Origin: Hygrocybe punicea
Taxonomy: Eukaryota; Basidiomycota; Agaricomycetes; Agaricales; Hygrophoraceae
NCBI GenBank assembly: GCA_963556145.1
Contig: OY744465.1
Span: 1,178,001 to 1,242,000 of the forward strand
Direction of reading: 5' to 3'
Length of the DNA: 64,000 nt
In this document: piece by piece, positions 32,590 to 43,774 of the stretch
How positions within the stretch are numbered: the stretch's first letter is position 1
Layout: the number at the start of each line of letters is the position of its first letter
The notes under the pieces: generated by a model
What the model was told of the DNA's origin: nothing
The model's input: the letters and a program-made list of their open reading frames with translations, nothing else
Database searches by the model: none
Program-made: the position numbers and the translations under genes

Positions 32590-32829
32590 TTGCTCACAGT
32601 TGATTCTCATATAGGGTGAGCCTGCTTCGCGGTGCACCTCCTACTATGTTCTTGTACAACTTTGGAAATAATTTCCATCTGTTCAAGAGCACCACAAGTG
32701 CCTTTTGTTTGCCAGCCAGACCAACGCACATTGGTAACATTTTCTACAAAATAATGGAACAATTTGCTGGTCCCTCATGATGAATCGTGACGTACAAACC
32801 TTTGTTCTGGGTCAGATTCTTGCGACATT
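32590..32829. other. No feature seen
   Basis: Sequence between the Plavaka C-terminus and the putative DUF6532 start. It may hold the 3' untranslated part of one and the promoter of the other; nothing specific is visible. Confidence 0.3.
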
Positions 32830-35340
32830 TCTTAGGTTGAGGGTCATCTTGGGCAGGATCAGATTCGGAATGTCACCTCTGTGACTGGGAAGGATCCTTT
32901 GCAGGCTGAGAATGATGCATGAGTGGTGCCCGTGACACTGTGGCACAAGCACTAGGAGGATCAGGTAGATCGTCCGATGGAAATGTGGATGAACATTCCA
33001 GAACACACCATTTTAGAACACAACATTTTATTAAGTAATTCTCTTGACTCTTGGGTGCCATACTAGCTGTCAATTTATCAGCAGCCCTCTAAAGAATAAT
33101 ATATGCATATCAAAAAACTTGTTCAAAAAGAATTCCTTGCTATATTCGAGACTACTTTCTTTTGTCAAATGTGTATCCGCAGCATTGGAAAACCGGGGGA
33201 TGAGATGAGCTGGCATTCTAAAATGAGATAAAGGGATCACATCACCCATGCATGTGCCATCAGCATGAGTGCTACACTTCAAAACTAACATTTGTGTGGC
33301 ATGGTCAGGACGTGGGCCTTTTTAAGGTGTTGGGGTGGAGGAAGCTGATGGCGTCACAAAGTCAAAACGCTGCATGTATGCAAGAAAAGTGTTGAATATA
33401 GGAATGTTGGGAGAATCAGCCAGAGGAACGGCATGCATGATGAGCCTAATCTGCACCACAAAATGTCCTGTACTCAATGAGATCAGTCAACATCAAAAAG
33501 AAACAAAAGAAAATTTTCACCCAAAATTCCACTTTGTGGCCAGACCATGGCAGGATCTGTGCTTGCTAACACAGTATCATAGTGTCCAAGCAGCCAATTA
33601 GTTGTGAGTGGGTGGGTATCAAGTGTTTCTGGTGGCAGAATGATGTCTGTACGATGATAGTCCTTCAATTGCATCCAAAAGCCTCCAGCTTGTGAAATGG
33701 GAGAGAAGCATCAGCAGCAGGGGGATGATGGCCTTCTATGGTGTATACTGAGTTGTCCTTTCATTTGGTATGCCATAGAACGTGGGAAAGGGCAGGAACA
33801 AGGTCGGAGATGTTGAACATTACTGCAGCATCATGCATGGACATTCTTTTAAAAGATGGATCCCAAGTCAAGTGGAATGCTGTTGATTTGACACTAAATG
33901 TTCAGAATGGAAGGGTGATGTCCAGAGGCTAAACAAGTTGCTTCCTTGAAATAATTGGTGGTGAGTCGACGTGGTCCAACAACATTGTAAATATTGTTTT
34001 CATAATCTGACTCGGAATTGGAATTGGAGTCACCATTAGAACTATTCATCCAAGCTATGCTGTGTGTGGTTTGAGCCTGCCAGATAGTCATTGCAAGATC
34101 AAATTGCTTGCACTTATCTGCCTGATTGAGTATGTGACATATCTGGTCTTCATAATGCTGATTGTTGCCTATGCAACTGATGTGTGCATGTTCAGTAATA
34201 TTGGCACTATGGCAGCACCATTTGCTTTGATGTTTGCAATGACACTTTGCATGAGCTCCAGTCTGGGAATGTGTCAATTTTCAATGGGTCAATTTCCTTT
34301 CACCATGCAAGCACGAGCATCCAGGATCGCATGTTTGTGGTCATGAAATGTATTCAGAGCAGCCTGTATCTTGTCACAGGTATGGTCATTGATGACCGGT
34401 TCCTGAGCCAGGTATCGAAAATCCATCAAGGCTCAGATGGCAATGATAAAGTCATTAGGTGCACAGCCAGCTATAATGCCTACAATATAATGCTTGATAT
34501 TTCAATGGTCCTGTCCTGTCACCTGCTTCAACCTCGAAATCCCCTCTGTAAAGTGACAGAAACCTGTATGCAGCTGAAGCAGAGAAAAGTGGAAATCAAT
34601 CTCTTCTTCACCGAGCACTTTAATGCACCACTTGGTGTTGTGGTCCCAGAATTGCTTGTGCCAGTGATGAAGGGGTTTGGGTGCGAAGAATATTGATGGC
34701 TTGGCCAAGGGCCAGTCTCTCCAGAACAGCAGGTGTATGCCATTCAGCTGAATCTTTTTGGCTTCACGAACATAAGTTTTGATATCTTGGATTGGGTCAA
34801 ATTTCGAGGTGACAGCATGCAACTGTGCAAGTGTTGTTGAAGCTGTTCTTGGCTCATGCCGGAAAGAATCACCAAACTGTTTATACATGGCCATTATGAG
34901 ATATGACGTTTTCCCTACAACGCCAGAAAGCATCGTGGCTTCTGGTGTATCAGCAATATATGCAGCAAGGGGGGTAAAACAATACCGTGAGAAACCAAGA
35001 GGGTCCATTAACATGATGCTGAGTTCTGCGGCTTTCTTCAATGGGTCCAGAACAAAATCAAGGCACTCATGAAGAAGGCGGTTCTCCAAAACCCCTCGAA
35101 GCTTCTTGTCTTGTGTGAGGAACTTGGGAATGGGGAGGAGGGCGAGGAGTAAAAAGGTATGGTGAAAGCCTTTATTATGGTACTCCATCATGATATTTGC
35201 AAGACTGATCAGGAGAGGATGTGCTGTTTGACCACCAGTCATGGCAGATATGTTGGTCTTGTCTGAAGATAAAACAGTTCCAAGAAGCATAGCTCCAGGT
35301 GGAATTTTCGGCTTAGGATTTAATAGATGTTATCAATATT
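32830..35340 (-). pseudogene. Plavaka transposase, catalytic and C-terminal parts
   Basis: Reading down the minus strand: KIPPGAMLLGTVLSSDKTNI then SAMTGGQTAHPLLISLANIM (35310-35190), LLALLPIPKFLTQDKKLRGV, PLGFSRYCFTPLAAYIADTP (about 35015-34955), YKQFGDSFRHEPRTASTTLA, HHWHKQFWDHNTKWCIKVLG, then FRYLAQEPVINDHTCDK (about 34430-34370), SKWCCHSANITEHAHISCIG, YDTVLASTDPAM, QIRLIMHAVPLADSPNIPIF (33455-33395) and DVIPLSHFRMPAHLIPRFSN with EYSKEFFLNKFFD (33245-33110). The tail is Lys-rich. Several introns and a few frame changes occur. The DDE core is recognisable by family pattern. Together with 28940-29517 this makes one gene whose halves are now in opposite orientations. Confidence 0.8.
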
Positions 35341-35407
35341 ATTTAACTGATTCATGGAGACAAAATTACCTGAAATTGCCAAGCAGCATCACCAGACATC
35401 TAGGCAT

Positions 35408-35570
35408 CTGCATGGGTAACCCCTGGGTATTTCCCACAGACCTGTACCCGATCAGAGAAATACCCATACCCAGATTGTGGGTATGGGTCAGGCAGTGGGT
35501 CCATTTGGCTAGCTGGCAGGTTGGACAGGTATGAGACGGGTCACGGATAACCCAACGACCCATGTATTAC
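35408..35570. mobile_element. GGGTAACCC-rich foldback insertion
   Basis: Inverted GGGTAACCC/GGGTATTT and ATACCCATACCC motifs lie on the left, with ACGGATAACCCAACGACCC on the right. It resembles the MITEs at 20476-20794 and 39559-40027. It sits upstream of the Plavaka core, in what would be an intron. Exact ends and target duplication are not resolved. Confidence 0.5.
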
Positions 35571-36195
35571 AATAATATTAATACATTTTATTAAAATAAA
35601 ATAAACAGAGGGTGGGGTACTTTGCCCCGCCCTGCCCGTCCTTCGCATTCACCGACCCTCCTCATTCTGCTGTCATGTCTCCACCCCACCATCCCCATCA
35701 TCCTCCTGTGTGCCGCCATTTGCCACTCATCCACGTCATTGGTGCTGGCAGCCGGCACCTGAATGGGGCGTTGCGGCTGGTGTTCCCCCAGTTCCTGCTC
35801 CTGTTGTGTTGTGTGGCCATTGCTGCTGGTGTTGCCATTGCCGCTGCCATTCACATTGGTTTTAGTAACCATAGTGGATGGTGTTGGGTGGTGGTGGTGG
35901 TTTGGATGGCATTTGCATTTGCATTGGATGGTGTTTGCATTGGATAGTGTTTGCATTGGATGGTGTTTGTGTTGGATGGTGTTGGCATTGGCATTGGCAT
36001 TGGCATTGGATGGTGTTGGTGTTGGTGTTGGTGCTGCCATTGGTGTTGGTGCTGCCATTGCTGTTGCTGTTGGTACTCCCATTTCTGATTGAGGTTGGTG
36101 GTGGTGGCATTGGTGTGGATGTTGGATGGCGGTGTTGGTGTTGAACTGGCCATAGCCTAGTGCAGCAACATTGCACTAAAAGAGTTTTAATTAGT
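35571..36195. repeat. AT-rich linker, GC hairpin and TTGGCATTGGATGG minisatellite
   Basis: An AT-rich stretch (35571-35605) is followed by the hairpin AGGGTGGGG...CCCCGCCCT (about 35609-35633), then a degenerate array of GCATTGGATGGTGTTTGC-like units (35860-36150). The open frames across it are low-complexity and not genes. The linker-plus-hairpin arrangement recurs at 56745-57290. Confidence 0.75.
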
Positions 36196-36369
36196 AAATG
36201 TATAGTGTTGCCGCGACTCGACTAGTCAATAGTCGACTAGGAAAGTCGCGACTTCAACTAGACTATTCATTACAATTTCATATAGTTGTAGTCGGTAGTC
36301 ACGACTACCGACTACAGTCAACTTCAGTCGCGGCTCAGTCGGGGTTCTCACTACAAAAATGCTAACAAT

Positions 36370-37081
36370 CTATATATCCCTGTCATCTCCCTCACCCATG
36401 GCTGCAATCAGCACATCAAATGCTTGGTCCTTGTCCCCCTCAAACAATGCACCCAACAAATCCACCTCCTCCTCCTCTACATCCATCATGCTGGCCTCGT
36501 TGACTGCCCACCCAGTCATGAAGTCAAGTCGAGATTTCTTGGGGCCGAATTGGAGCATTTGAAGGGCCTCCATGAGGAGGGGATGGATGCGGTTGCGTTT
36601 GTGTGTGTCAGTCTCGGCACTGGATGAGAAAACACGCTCACTCGGGACAGATGACGCTTGAATAGGTAGATAGTCCATTGCAATAGAATAAATTGTCGGC
36701 AAGGTTGAATCGGACATGGACCAGAATTGAAGAAGGTTCGTCCCTGGCTTCGAGAGTGGGCCTTTGACATAGGACTCGTATTCTTTGTTGACCATTGCCA
36801 ACTCTCCTGATTCTTCGGCTGTTTCAAACATGTCGTCGAGGCCATATTGCGAGTCAAGTGTTTGCCATGCCTCAACGGAAGTGACGGCCGGCCTAGTGGG
36901 TAAGACTTCATCGGGGGCTACAGGTTTGGATTTGTCTTGGTACTGCTGCATGAGGTCAAGGAAGGTGGTTTTGGCTTTCTCGAACCAGTCTGCAGCCCAG
37001 TGTTTCTTGATCCAAGATGTGCGGACTGCCGGGTTGATGATCATTGCAACAACGTAGGCATCTGTTCGGTCCATCCACTCA
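36370..37081 (-). pseudogene. hAT transposase copy 2, C-terminal half
   Basis: Encodes ERMDRTDAYVVAMIINPAVR through the dimerisation block YLPIQASSVPSERVFSS to the stop at 36370. The only visible break is the Harbinger insertion at its start. The sequence is nearly the same as 31590-32301. Confidence 0.9.
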
Positions 37082-37270
37082 TAGTAGTAACGGTCAGAGT
37101 TGACGATTCATCGGACGATTTGAGTTCGATTCTAGTCTTGATTCAGGATGTTGAAACGTCATGAATCAGGTTCATAGTCTGACCGTAACACTTTTGTAAC
37201 ACGATTCTGGCCTCGATTCAATGTATTTTCTACACAAGTCTCAATACGAACATATCAGCATCCTCCCTCC

Positions 37271-38882
37271 ATGGAACGTCCTCGCCGCCAGGCTCGCGCC
37301 AAGCAACTCACCCGACTCTACATCTACTCGCACTGTTATTGAGAAAAGAGACGGCAACGGCGTCAAACCACCAATCGTGTGGCCCCTTTGGCTCGGAAGG
37401 CCTCCCTGTCAACTCTGTCATGTTCGGACATGTCAGTGGATAGTCCTGAACTCACCATGGCCTTTGAGTCCGACTCTGACTCGAGTGAAGATGAGAGTTC
37501 CAGCTCATTCGATGACAACTCTCTTGATGACACGGACTCCCTTGACGACACCACATCTGAAGAAGGCTCTGAGCCACCGGCAGATGAAGAAATCGTAGAC
37601 CAAGTACATGAAACGCATGACAGCAGCGATGCCGACGATGAATTGAGCGAATTTAGTATTGATGGTGACTCGGAATGTGGGTCTGAGCTGGGTGGAGTAA
37701 AGGTTCCATTTGTACATTGGGTTTGGCAGGCAATCACTGACATGTATGCTCACCAGTATGAGGTTCCAAGAGATCGCCTGCCCTGAGGCCCATTGTTCCT
37801 CCGCCATGTTCTCGATGTCCAGAAGATACAGTGGCCAGATCACTTTCGGCAAGCCCTCCGAGTCTCACCTGCAACCTTCGACAAGATTGTTGCCAAAATT
37901 TCTGGAGACGTGATATTCTACAACGACTCTGATCAGCCACAGATCTCAGTTGAAGAACAGTTAGCGGTCACCTTGTATCGCTTTGGCCATGATGGAAATG
38001 CGTCCAGCTTACAGTCTGTTGCTAATTGGGCTGGCATGGGCAAGGGCACAGTTTCCCTCGTAACTCGTCGTGTCATGACAGCAATTTTGCGGCCAACAGT
38101 TGTACAAGACACAGTCCGCATGCCCACGATGACAGAAAAGGAAGAGGCAAAGAAATGGGTTGAGGAGCACTCATGTGAGGCATGGCGTGGAGGGTGGTGT
38201 ATGGTTGACGGCACTCTCGTCCCATTAGGCTATCGCCCTTATTGGTTCGGTGAGAGCTACTTTGACCGAAAGTGTAATTACTCTCTCAACGTGCAGGTAA
38301 GTTTTCCCGTGGTTTTTTATATGACATTGACACCTAAACTTTGACCAGATCGTATCAATGCCAAATCTCCAGATAATTGACTTCACGTACGGTCACACTG
38401 GCAGTGCTCACGACTCTGTGGCCTGGGGGTGTACACAGATGGCAAAGGAGCACAAGGATTTGCTGGAGGACGGGGAGTGGCTTTGGGCCGATTCCGCATA
38501 TCCGGTATGTCCCTGTATGCATAACAACAAGCTTGATTAACGGAGTTATGGATAGATTCATGAATGGATCATTGCACCGTACAAGAAACCTGATAGAGAC
38601 CTTCCGGGCAACGATAAGTTTAACAACCACTTGTCAATGATACGCATCCGGTCTGAGCATGCAATTGGATTCCTCAAGGGTCGTTTTCACTCTCTTAAGC
38701 ATCTCCGCATCAGGATAGTTAATGAAAAGAGTCACCGGTTTGCGACCTATTGGATTGCTGCATGTGTCACATTGCATGCATTTGCCATTCGATGCGAGGC
38801 TGAAGAAAATGAAGGGCAAGAGGAGCTTTTATTCCATGCACAGAACCAATTCATCAACGAAGGCTTGTCATCTCAATCGTAA
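37271..38882 (+). pseudogene. Harbinger DDE transposase
   Basis: DDE_Tnp_4-type enzyme that cuts and joins the element ends. Exon 1 runs from the ATG at 37271 to about 38297, an intron lies at 38298-38348, exon 2 ends at about 38503, and exon 3 starts at 38555 and ends at TAA 38882. The N-terminus is acidic (SDSSEDESSSSFDDNS). An HTH-like region VANWAGMGKGTVSLVTRRVM (about 38017-38080) precedes the catalytic residues: Asp in WCMVDGTLVPLGY, Asp in GHTGSAHDSVAW, Glu in RSEHAIGFLKGRFHSLK. Two in-frame TGA stops, at 37340 and 37784, break an otherwise open frame; both could be CGA-to-TGA changes. The enzyme is therefore probably dead. Confidence 0.85.
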
Positions 38883-39020
38883 TCAGATGCCCTTCCCATC
38901 CATGTCCAGCGCATTTCCCGTGGACGTCTTCAGCGAGCCCGTGCACGTCGTGAGCAGTTAAAGAGACGTTTATTTTGTGCAAAAAACTACAGTTTAGTTG
39001 AATAATTACCATTGCCTACT

Positions 39021-41115
39021 CTAATTAACATCCTCCTCTCCACTGGGATGGAATGGAAGCTGCAAATTGGTGTTGAGAGTCTGAGTTGAGAGGTCAAAAC
39101 GGAAGTCGTCAAAGCCAAAGCCACTGTGCAAGGAACTAGTTCCCAACAGACTGCTGTTATTAGAGGTGGTGGGAGTGTTGTAATTGGTCGAACCGAGAAT
39201 TGATGTAGGATCATCGTGGAAGTCGGGAAGTTGAGAACCCAGAGTCTGAGCCATTGCCGCACTTCCTTCACCACGGTTACTGTTCAACTGCGCCATCCGA
39301 AACTCATGCTCCATCAGGGCCTTCTGCTTCTCCAGTGCCAACTGCTCCATCTTCATCTGACGCCGTACCTCGTATTTGGACAGCCGAATCTTGGCAGCCG
39401 CATTAATCTTGGCAACCTGCATCTCCTTATCGGCTTCAACATGAGCTCTCTTCAAGTCAAGCTGACGTTGTACCGTAGCCTCTTCTGCCTTTGCAACATC
39501 AGAAAACTTGTCAATGATGGTGTTACATGGTTTTTTAGCATCGGTGGTCATCGTGGAGTATGGCCAGTCAGGGGTACACCCGCAGTGCTCTGGGGCTGTA
39601 CTCGGACCCGTACCCGTCACGGGTACGTACCCGAGGCCAAAAGTGCGGGTATGGCACGGGTTTTTCAGGGGTACAGGAAGAAACATGCAAAATACTCCAT
39701 TTTTACCTGTTTTTGGTGGTTTTTATGGTTATTGTGGACGGAATACTGGCCGGATCCCTTGAGTGTAAAGGTACACAATGTTCGGAATAGTGTGGAGAGT
39801 GTTGAGAGCATTTTTACATATTTTTACAAGCAATGATTCTCATTATATCCCTCAAAAATAGCGAAAAATACCCCAAAAATTGAGTTTTTGATGTTTCTTC
39901 TCCCAAAAGAAATACAGCCCATACCCGTGTGGGTACTGCGGGTATTCTGAGGCTGGACTCGTACCCTTAACCCGTGGTACCCGTACTCTTAACCCCTGGG
40001 GGTATTGCATACCCTTGACCTGCCCTATCGTGGAGGTCCCAGGGCGAGCAGAAGTCTTTTTCAATGTGGTCTCTGGGTCAACCTTGCGCTTCGAGGGAAC
40101 TTGACTCGGAATAATGGCAGGTTCGTCATCTTGACCTTCATGATCTGCCACCTCCTCTATGGCACCCTCTGACTGACCATGTTCGAGTTCAAGCTCAGCA
40201 TCACCATGGCCAGCATAACCCCCATCAAAATCCGCCAACAACGAGTGCACGCAGTTGGACATGTCAATTGGCACTTGACTGTGGCCAACTCCAACTGGGA
40301 TGAAGTTGGGACGCATGTCAAGCAATTCTTTCATTGCCCAGACCCAGGGGAAAGAGTCTTTGATGAGGGCTACACCAGTGTGTGTCAGACTTGATTGTTG
40401 CATCAGGAATAGAGCCCGGCATACCCCATTTGTTTGTGAAAGCGTTATTCTTATTCATGTTGATCTGATCTTCTGACGTGATGCCAGCACCAGTCGCACC
40501 CATTTCTTCTAAATAGGATTTCGTTTTGTTCACAAGCCTAGATGACAGATGGCCGGTCGGACAAACGATGGCAATAGGACAAACAAGGTTACATACGTGC
40601 TGAGCTGATTCTTGATCTTGGTCGCCCACCAATTCTTTGACTTGGCATCCTGTGCAAGACTGAACGCCCCTCCGTATTTTGGATGTTCAGAGAAGAGGTG
40701 CTTTGCTAATTCAGACTGGTGATCAATCTTTTTCTTCCCTCCGCCCTTAGATGTTGATGGATTGCTGCCAGGACCCGGGAAAAGACCCTGGCGTATAATC
40801 TCATCATCCGTTATGGCAGAGATGAGGCTCCATGTCAAGTCAGCATCCAACCAGCTACATTTAAGTGTTTAGACCTCAGACAACGGCAAAGGAAAATGGT
40901 ATGTCTCACTCAATCTTGATACCATCATCATCCTCATCCGCATCTGTTCCATTTCCATCATTTATAAGCCCTTGGGAGGTGCTCGTCATCCCTTTTCTGG
41001 CCTTGGCCTTCCCCTTCCTGCCAGTAGCTGTCTTCGAGTTCTCCTCCTCAGCAGCCATGATTTTGGTGGCCTTCTTCGGTTTTTGTTTGGCATCAGTTGG
41101 GTCTTTGCTAGCCAT
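39021..41115 (-). pseudogene. Harbinger Myb/SANT-like DNA-binding protein
   Basis: The second Harbinger protein binds the terminal DNA and helps import the transposase. Reading on the minus strand: start ATG at 41115 (MASKDPTDAKQKPKKATKIM), Lys-rich, then DADLTWSLISAITDDEIIRQ and SEHPKYGGAFSLAQDAKSKN with WWATKIKNQL (40845-40610), the SANT/Myb-like helices. An acidic stretch with GTSTIGQ-like end follows (about 40350-40040), then the MITE, then MTTDAKKPCNTIIDKFSDVA and a charged coiled coil (AKIRLSKYEVRRQMKMEQLA) to the stop at 39021. Short introns separate the pieces. Only the MITE clearly breaks it. Confidence 0.75.
39559..40027. mobile_element. 469-bp hAT MITE in the Harbinger Myb-like gene
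   Basis: Perfect 8-bp repeat TCGTGGAG (39551-39558, 40028-40035). Ends TATGGCCAGTCAGGGGTAC and, inverted, TAGGGCAGGTCAAGGGTAT are similar. The ends are rich in GGGTAC and GTACCC motifs. Removing it restores GTSTMTTDAKKPCN on the minus strand. Confidence 0.9.
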
Positions 41116-41392
41116 TTCGAAACAGAGTGCAGAAAGAGTAGTTAGGATGTATAGATGTGTGTACTGGTTGAGGGGATATGATATCGTGCTCAAGATGTTG
41201 AACGTTGAACTCAGAGTTGTTTCGTGAGTTGTTTCATCAGTGTGAATCGCTGAAGCACCTCCTGAGCCGCTTCAACGATTCAGGCCGTTTCACTTTTTTC
41301 AACGATTCACCCCTCTTGAATCACTCACTGAATCGTCCGGTGAATCGGGACCTGAATCGCCTCTGAATCGCCAACTCTGACCGCTACTAGTA

Positions 41393-43132
41393 TTTGAGCA
41401 CCCATTTCAGGCCTTCGTCGATGAATGGTTTGAGGCGGGGAATCTTCTCAGCGAGCTGCTCCCAAGACGACATGAACATTTCAAAGGCTGGGATGGAGCC
41501 AGACAGAATTGGTGTGGTTTCCTTTGACATTGTTTGTTGGGCTGCATGGGGCACAGCTAGGATTGCCTCGATGTCCTGAAGGGTATTCCACTCAACGTCT
41601 GTGAGACGGAGCATTTGAAGATCCTTGTTGACAGGGCTTGCGAGGAAGGAATCGATGGCAGGCCGCAAAATGCGAAGACGATTGACCATGTAGTAGATTG
41701 AATCCCACCTTGTCTTGACATCGCGAAGTAGTTGTAGGAGAGGGACCGTTATCGCGCGGCCATCCGGAAGTGTGAAGTGGGCCCTGCTGTTACCCTCAAT
41801 GATGATGGATTTGAAGTGCTCATGGCGTTGACCGGAAGATCGAACTTTGCGAACTACTACACGACCGAGTGCAATTGGGTCACGCTTGATGGCCTCCTCA
41901 AATGTTTGAGCACCAGACTCATGTGGACGGTCCGCAGCAACGAAGGTCTCCACGGGATCAACAAGTGCGGTGTTGGTGAAGCCTTCAACGAGGTGCTGGC
42001 AACATATGTTGATGATGTGCGCGAAGCACATGATCCGATTCTCAACGGCACAGAAATCGATGTCGCGGGCCTTGAGGAGGCCTTCCAGCGCTACAACGAA
42101 GGTGTCATTGTTGCTCGCGTTGTCGAGGGTAAACCAACCAATGAGGGTTGTGATACTGGCACGGTCGAGCAGTTGCAGGATGACGGCGGCAAGGTTGGCG
42201 CCATCATGTTTGCCGGTGACATTGTGAAATGCGATCAGTGCGGTCTTGAGTTCCAGCTGATTGCTGCGCTTGTTGCAGGCAATCCAATGGGCAGTAATGC
42301 AGAGGTACGAGCGAAGATTCTTGTCAGACCAGAGGTCCACGGTAAAGCTAACCTTCCCTACAGCGTCGGCGAGTTCGAGCCGCAGGGCCTTGAAGTGGGA
42401 CTCCCAGGCTGCAATGATTGCCTCACGCAACTTGGTGCGGTGGGGGATGTCTTTGTCTTGAAGGTCGGAATGAAGGAGGAGGAGGAGATCTCGAAACTCC
42501 CGACACTCAATGACATTGATTGATTGATCATCCGCAACGACGAAGTTGATCAAAGCATGAAGGAGGGCAGCGCGAGTGAAGGTGGGACGGCCGGATGATG
42601 ATATGTCTTGAAGGTTAGAGTCGAGGGTAGATTGTCTGAGGCTAGCGGTTTCCTCACGGATCTTCCGCTTCAGCAACTGCATCAACCAGCCATTCTCCTT
42701 GCAGGCTTTGACGTACTCGTCCTCATGGTACTTCTCAAGGTGGACACGGAGATTGGGGTTAGCTGTGGCAGGGGCAAAGGTATAGTTGATGTTGAGGGCG
42801 AGGAACTTCAGATCGGCAGAACGGCGTGCCCTGTAGGTAGATAATTAGTGTACAGAAATCAATAGAAAGGGGGAAGACACTCACTGACAGGCCTTACATA
42901 TCGTTCGGATCTTCTCCTTGATACTCCCCTTCGTGAAGAAGTGCCAGATATTGTGTGCAGCCGTTTTGAATCGGACCGAGCCTACGAGGTTGTTGATGGA
43001 CGCGGGCTGACTGGGCCCAGTAGCAGCAGTAGCAGATGGGGCTGCTGACTCTGATGGGGCTGCTGACTGTGTAGGAGCAGGAGATGGTTGATGTTTCTTG
43101 GCCTTCTTCTTGGCACGCTTGGCCTTCTTCAT
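41393..43132 (-). pseudogene. hAT transposase copy 2, N-terminal half
   Basis: Minus-strand reading from MKKAKRAKKKAKKHQPSPAP (43132) through the same short intron (about 42886-42832) and the catalytic Asp segments FTVDLWSDKNLRS and WFTLDNASNNDTF to GLKWVLKY at 41393, where the Harbinger element begins. Nearly identical to 29845-31590. Confidence 0.9.
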
Positions 43133-43514
43133 CGCGGCTTGCTTTTTGGCATGCGTAAGGGCAGGGAGTTCAGATGATGAGGTAGCCAGAGATGAGGCAT
43201 TTCCCGAGGACTTGGAGGACCCATCGTCGCTGTCCTTGCGATGACTTCATTTCATGTCACGAACAAGATTGTTGAAGAAAAAAAAAAAAAAGTGGTCCAG
43301 ACTTAGCCGCCAGCTATCGACTTGACCAAATTGGGTAGTTGTAGTCATAGTCGGTGTCATAGTCATAGTCGAGTCGGTTATCAACTCAGCTATGACCGAC
43401 TACAACTATGACTACTAGTCGACTACTAGTCATAGTTGCGGTAACACTACCTCCAGCTACTCAAAGTCCAATGCCAACACTTGTTCAACCAATCACACAC
43501 CTTGTGCCTCCCAG

Positions 43515-43774
43515 TGTAGAGACTGGTATCTCCCTGGGCACGTATTCCCTCATTTTCCTCTATTCTACATTCCTTCAGTTCGCTCTTCTTACTTTCCAAT
43601 CACCTCTCCCAGTTCTCCCCCTTGTTTCTCGTTATAGATACTATATAGTACCTATATAGTGGCTTATGTCCATAGTTACAGACACGAAGAGATTCTTGTG
43701 TTTTTGCCCCATCGACAAAACTCGCAAAACACTGAGATTACGCACCTACAAAGGCAAAGGCTGCTCTCTCTACA
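43515..43774 (+). mobile_element. Solo LTR of the element-B type
   Basis: Starts TGTAGAGACTGGTATCTCCC and ends CTCTCTACA, with perfect 4-bp flanks CCAG (43511-43514, 43775-43778). Very similar to the inverted copy at 12025-12269. Its removal restores the DUF6532-type frame as PPSTEPDLRTG. Confidence 0.9.

Larger units (their letters stand above)
37087..41387 (+). mobile_element. PIF/Harbinger transposon
   Basis: A 4.3-kb element with ends GTAACGGTCAGAGTTGACG and CGCCAACTCTGACCGCTAC, flanked by TAGTA on both sides (37082-37086, 41388-41392); with the repeated TA ends, a 3-bp duplication such as TAG is also possible. Subterminal GATTCA/TGAATC motifs are abundant near the right end. It has the two genes expected of the superfamily, a DDE transposase and a Myb/SANT-like protein, in convergent orientation. 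A 469-bp hAT MITE is inserted in the second gene. Confidence 0.9.
36203..43449 (-). mobile_element. hAT transposon copy 2, carrying a Harbinger insertion
   Basis: Inverted, nearly identical copy of 29527-32468; ends TAGTGTTGCCGCGACT and AGTTGCGGTAACACTA. A 4.3-kb Harbinger element splits the transposase at the codons for KYYER. Only a handful of residues differ from copy 1 (for example a Pro/Ser difference in HEPGAQ and an Arg/Gln in QQYRDK). The right flank CCTCCAGC (43450-43457) is the exact reverse complement of the right flank of copy 1, while the left flank TAAATGTA does not match it. Confidence 0.9.

Noticed and set aside
34247..34696. Plus-strand open frame of 149 codons
   Set aside because: It is the shadow of the Plavaka transposase on the minus strand, which carries the recognisable family motifs.
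29519..36202. Second target-duplication pair for the inversion (AGATTTGT with TAAATGTA)
   Set aside because: The two do not match as reverse complements; allowing a one-base shift gives only 5 of 8, too weak to count as support.
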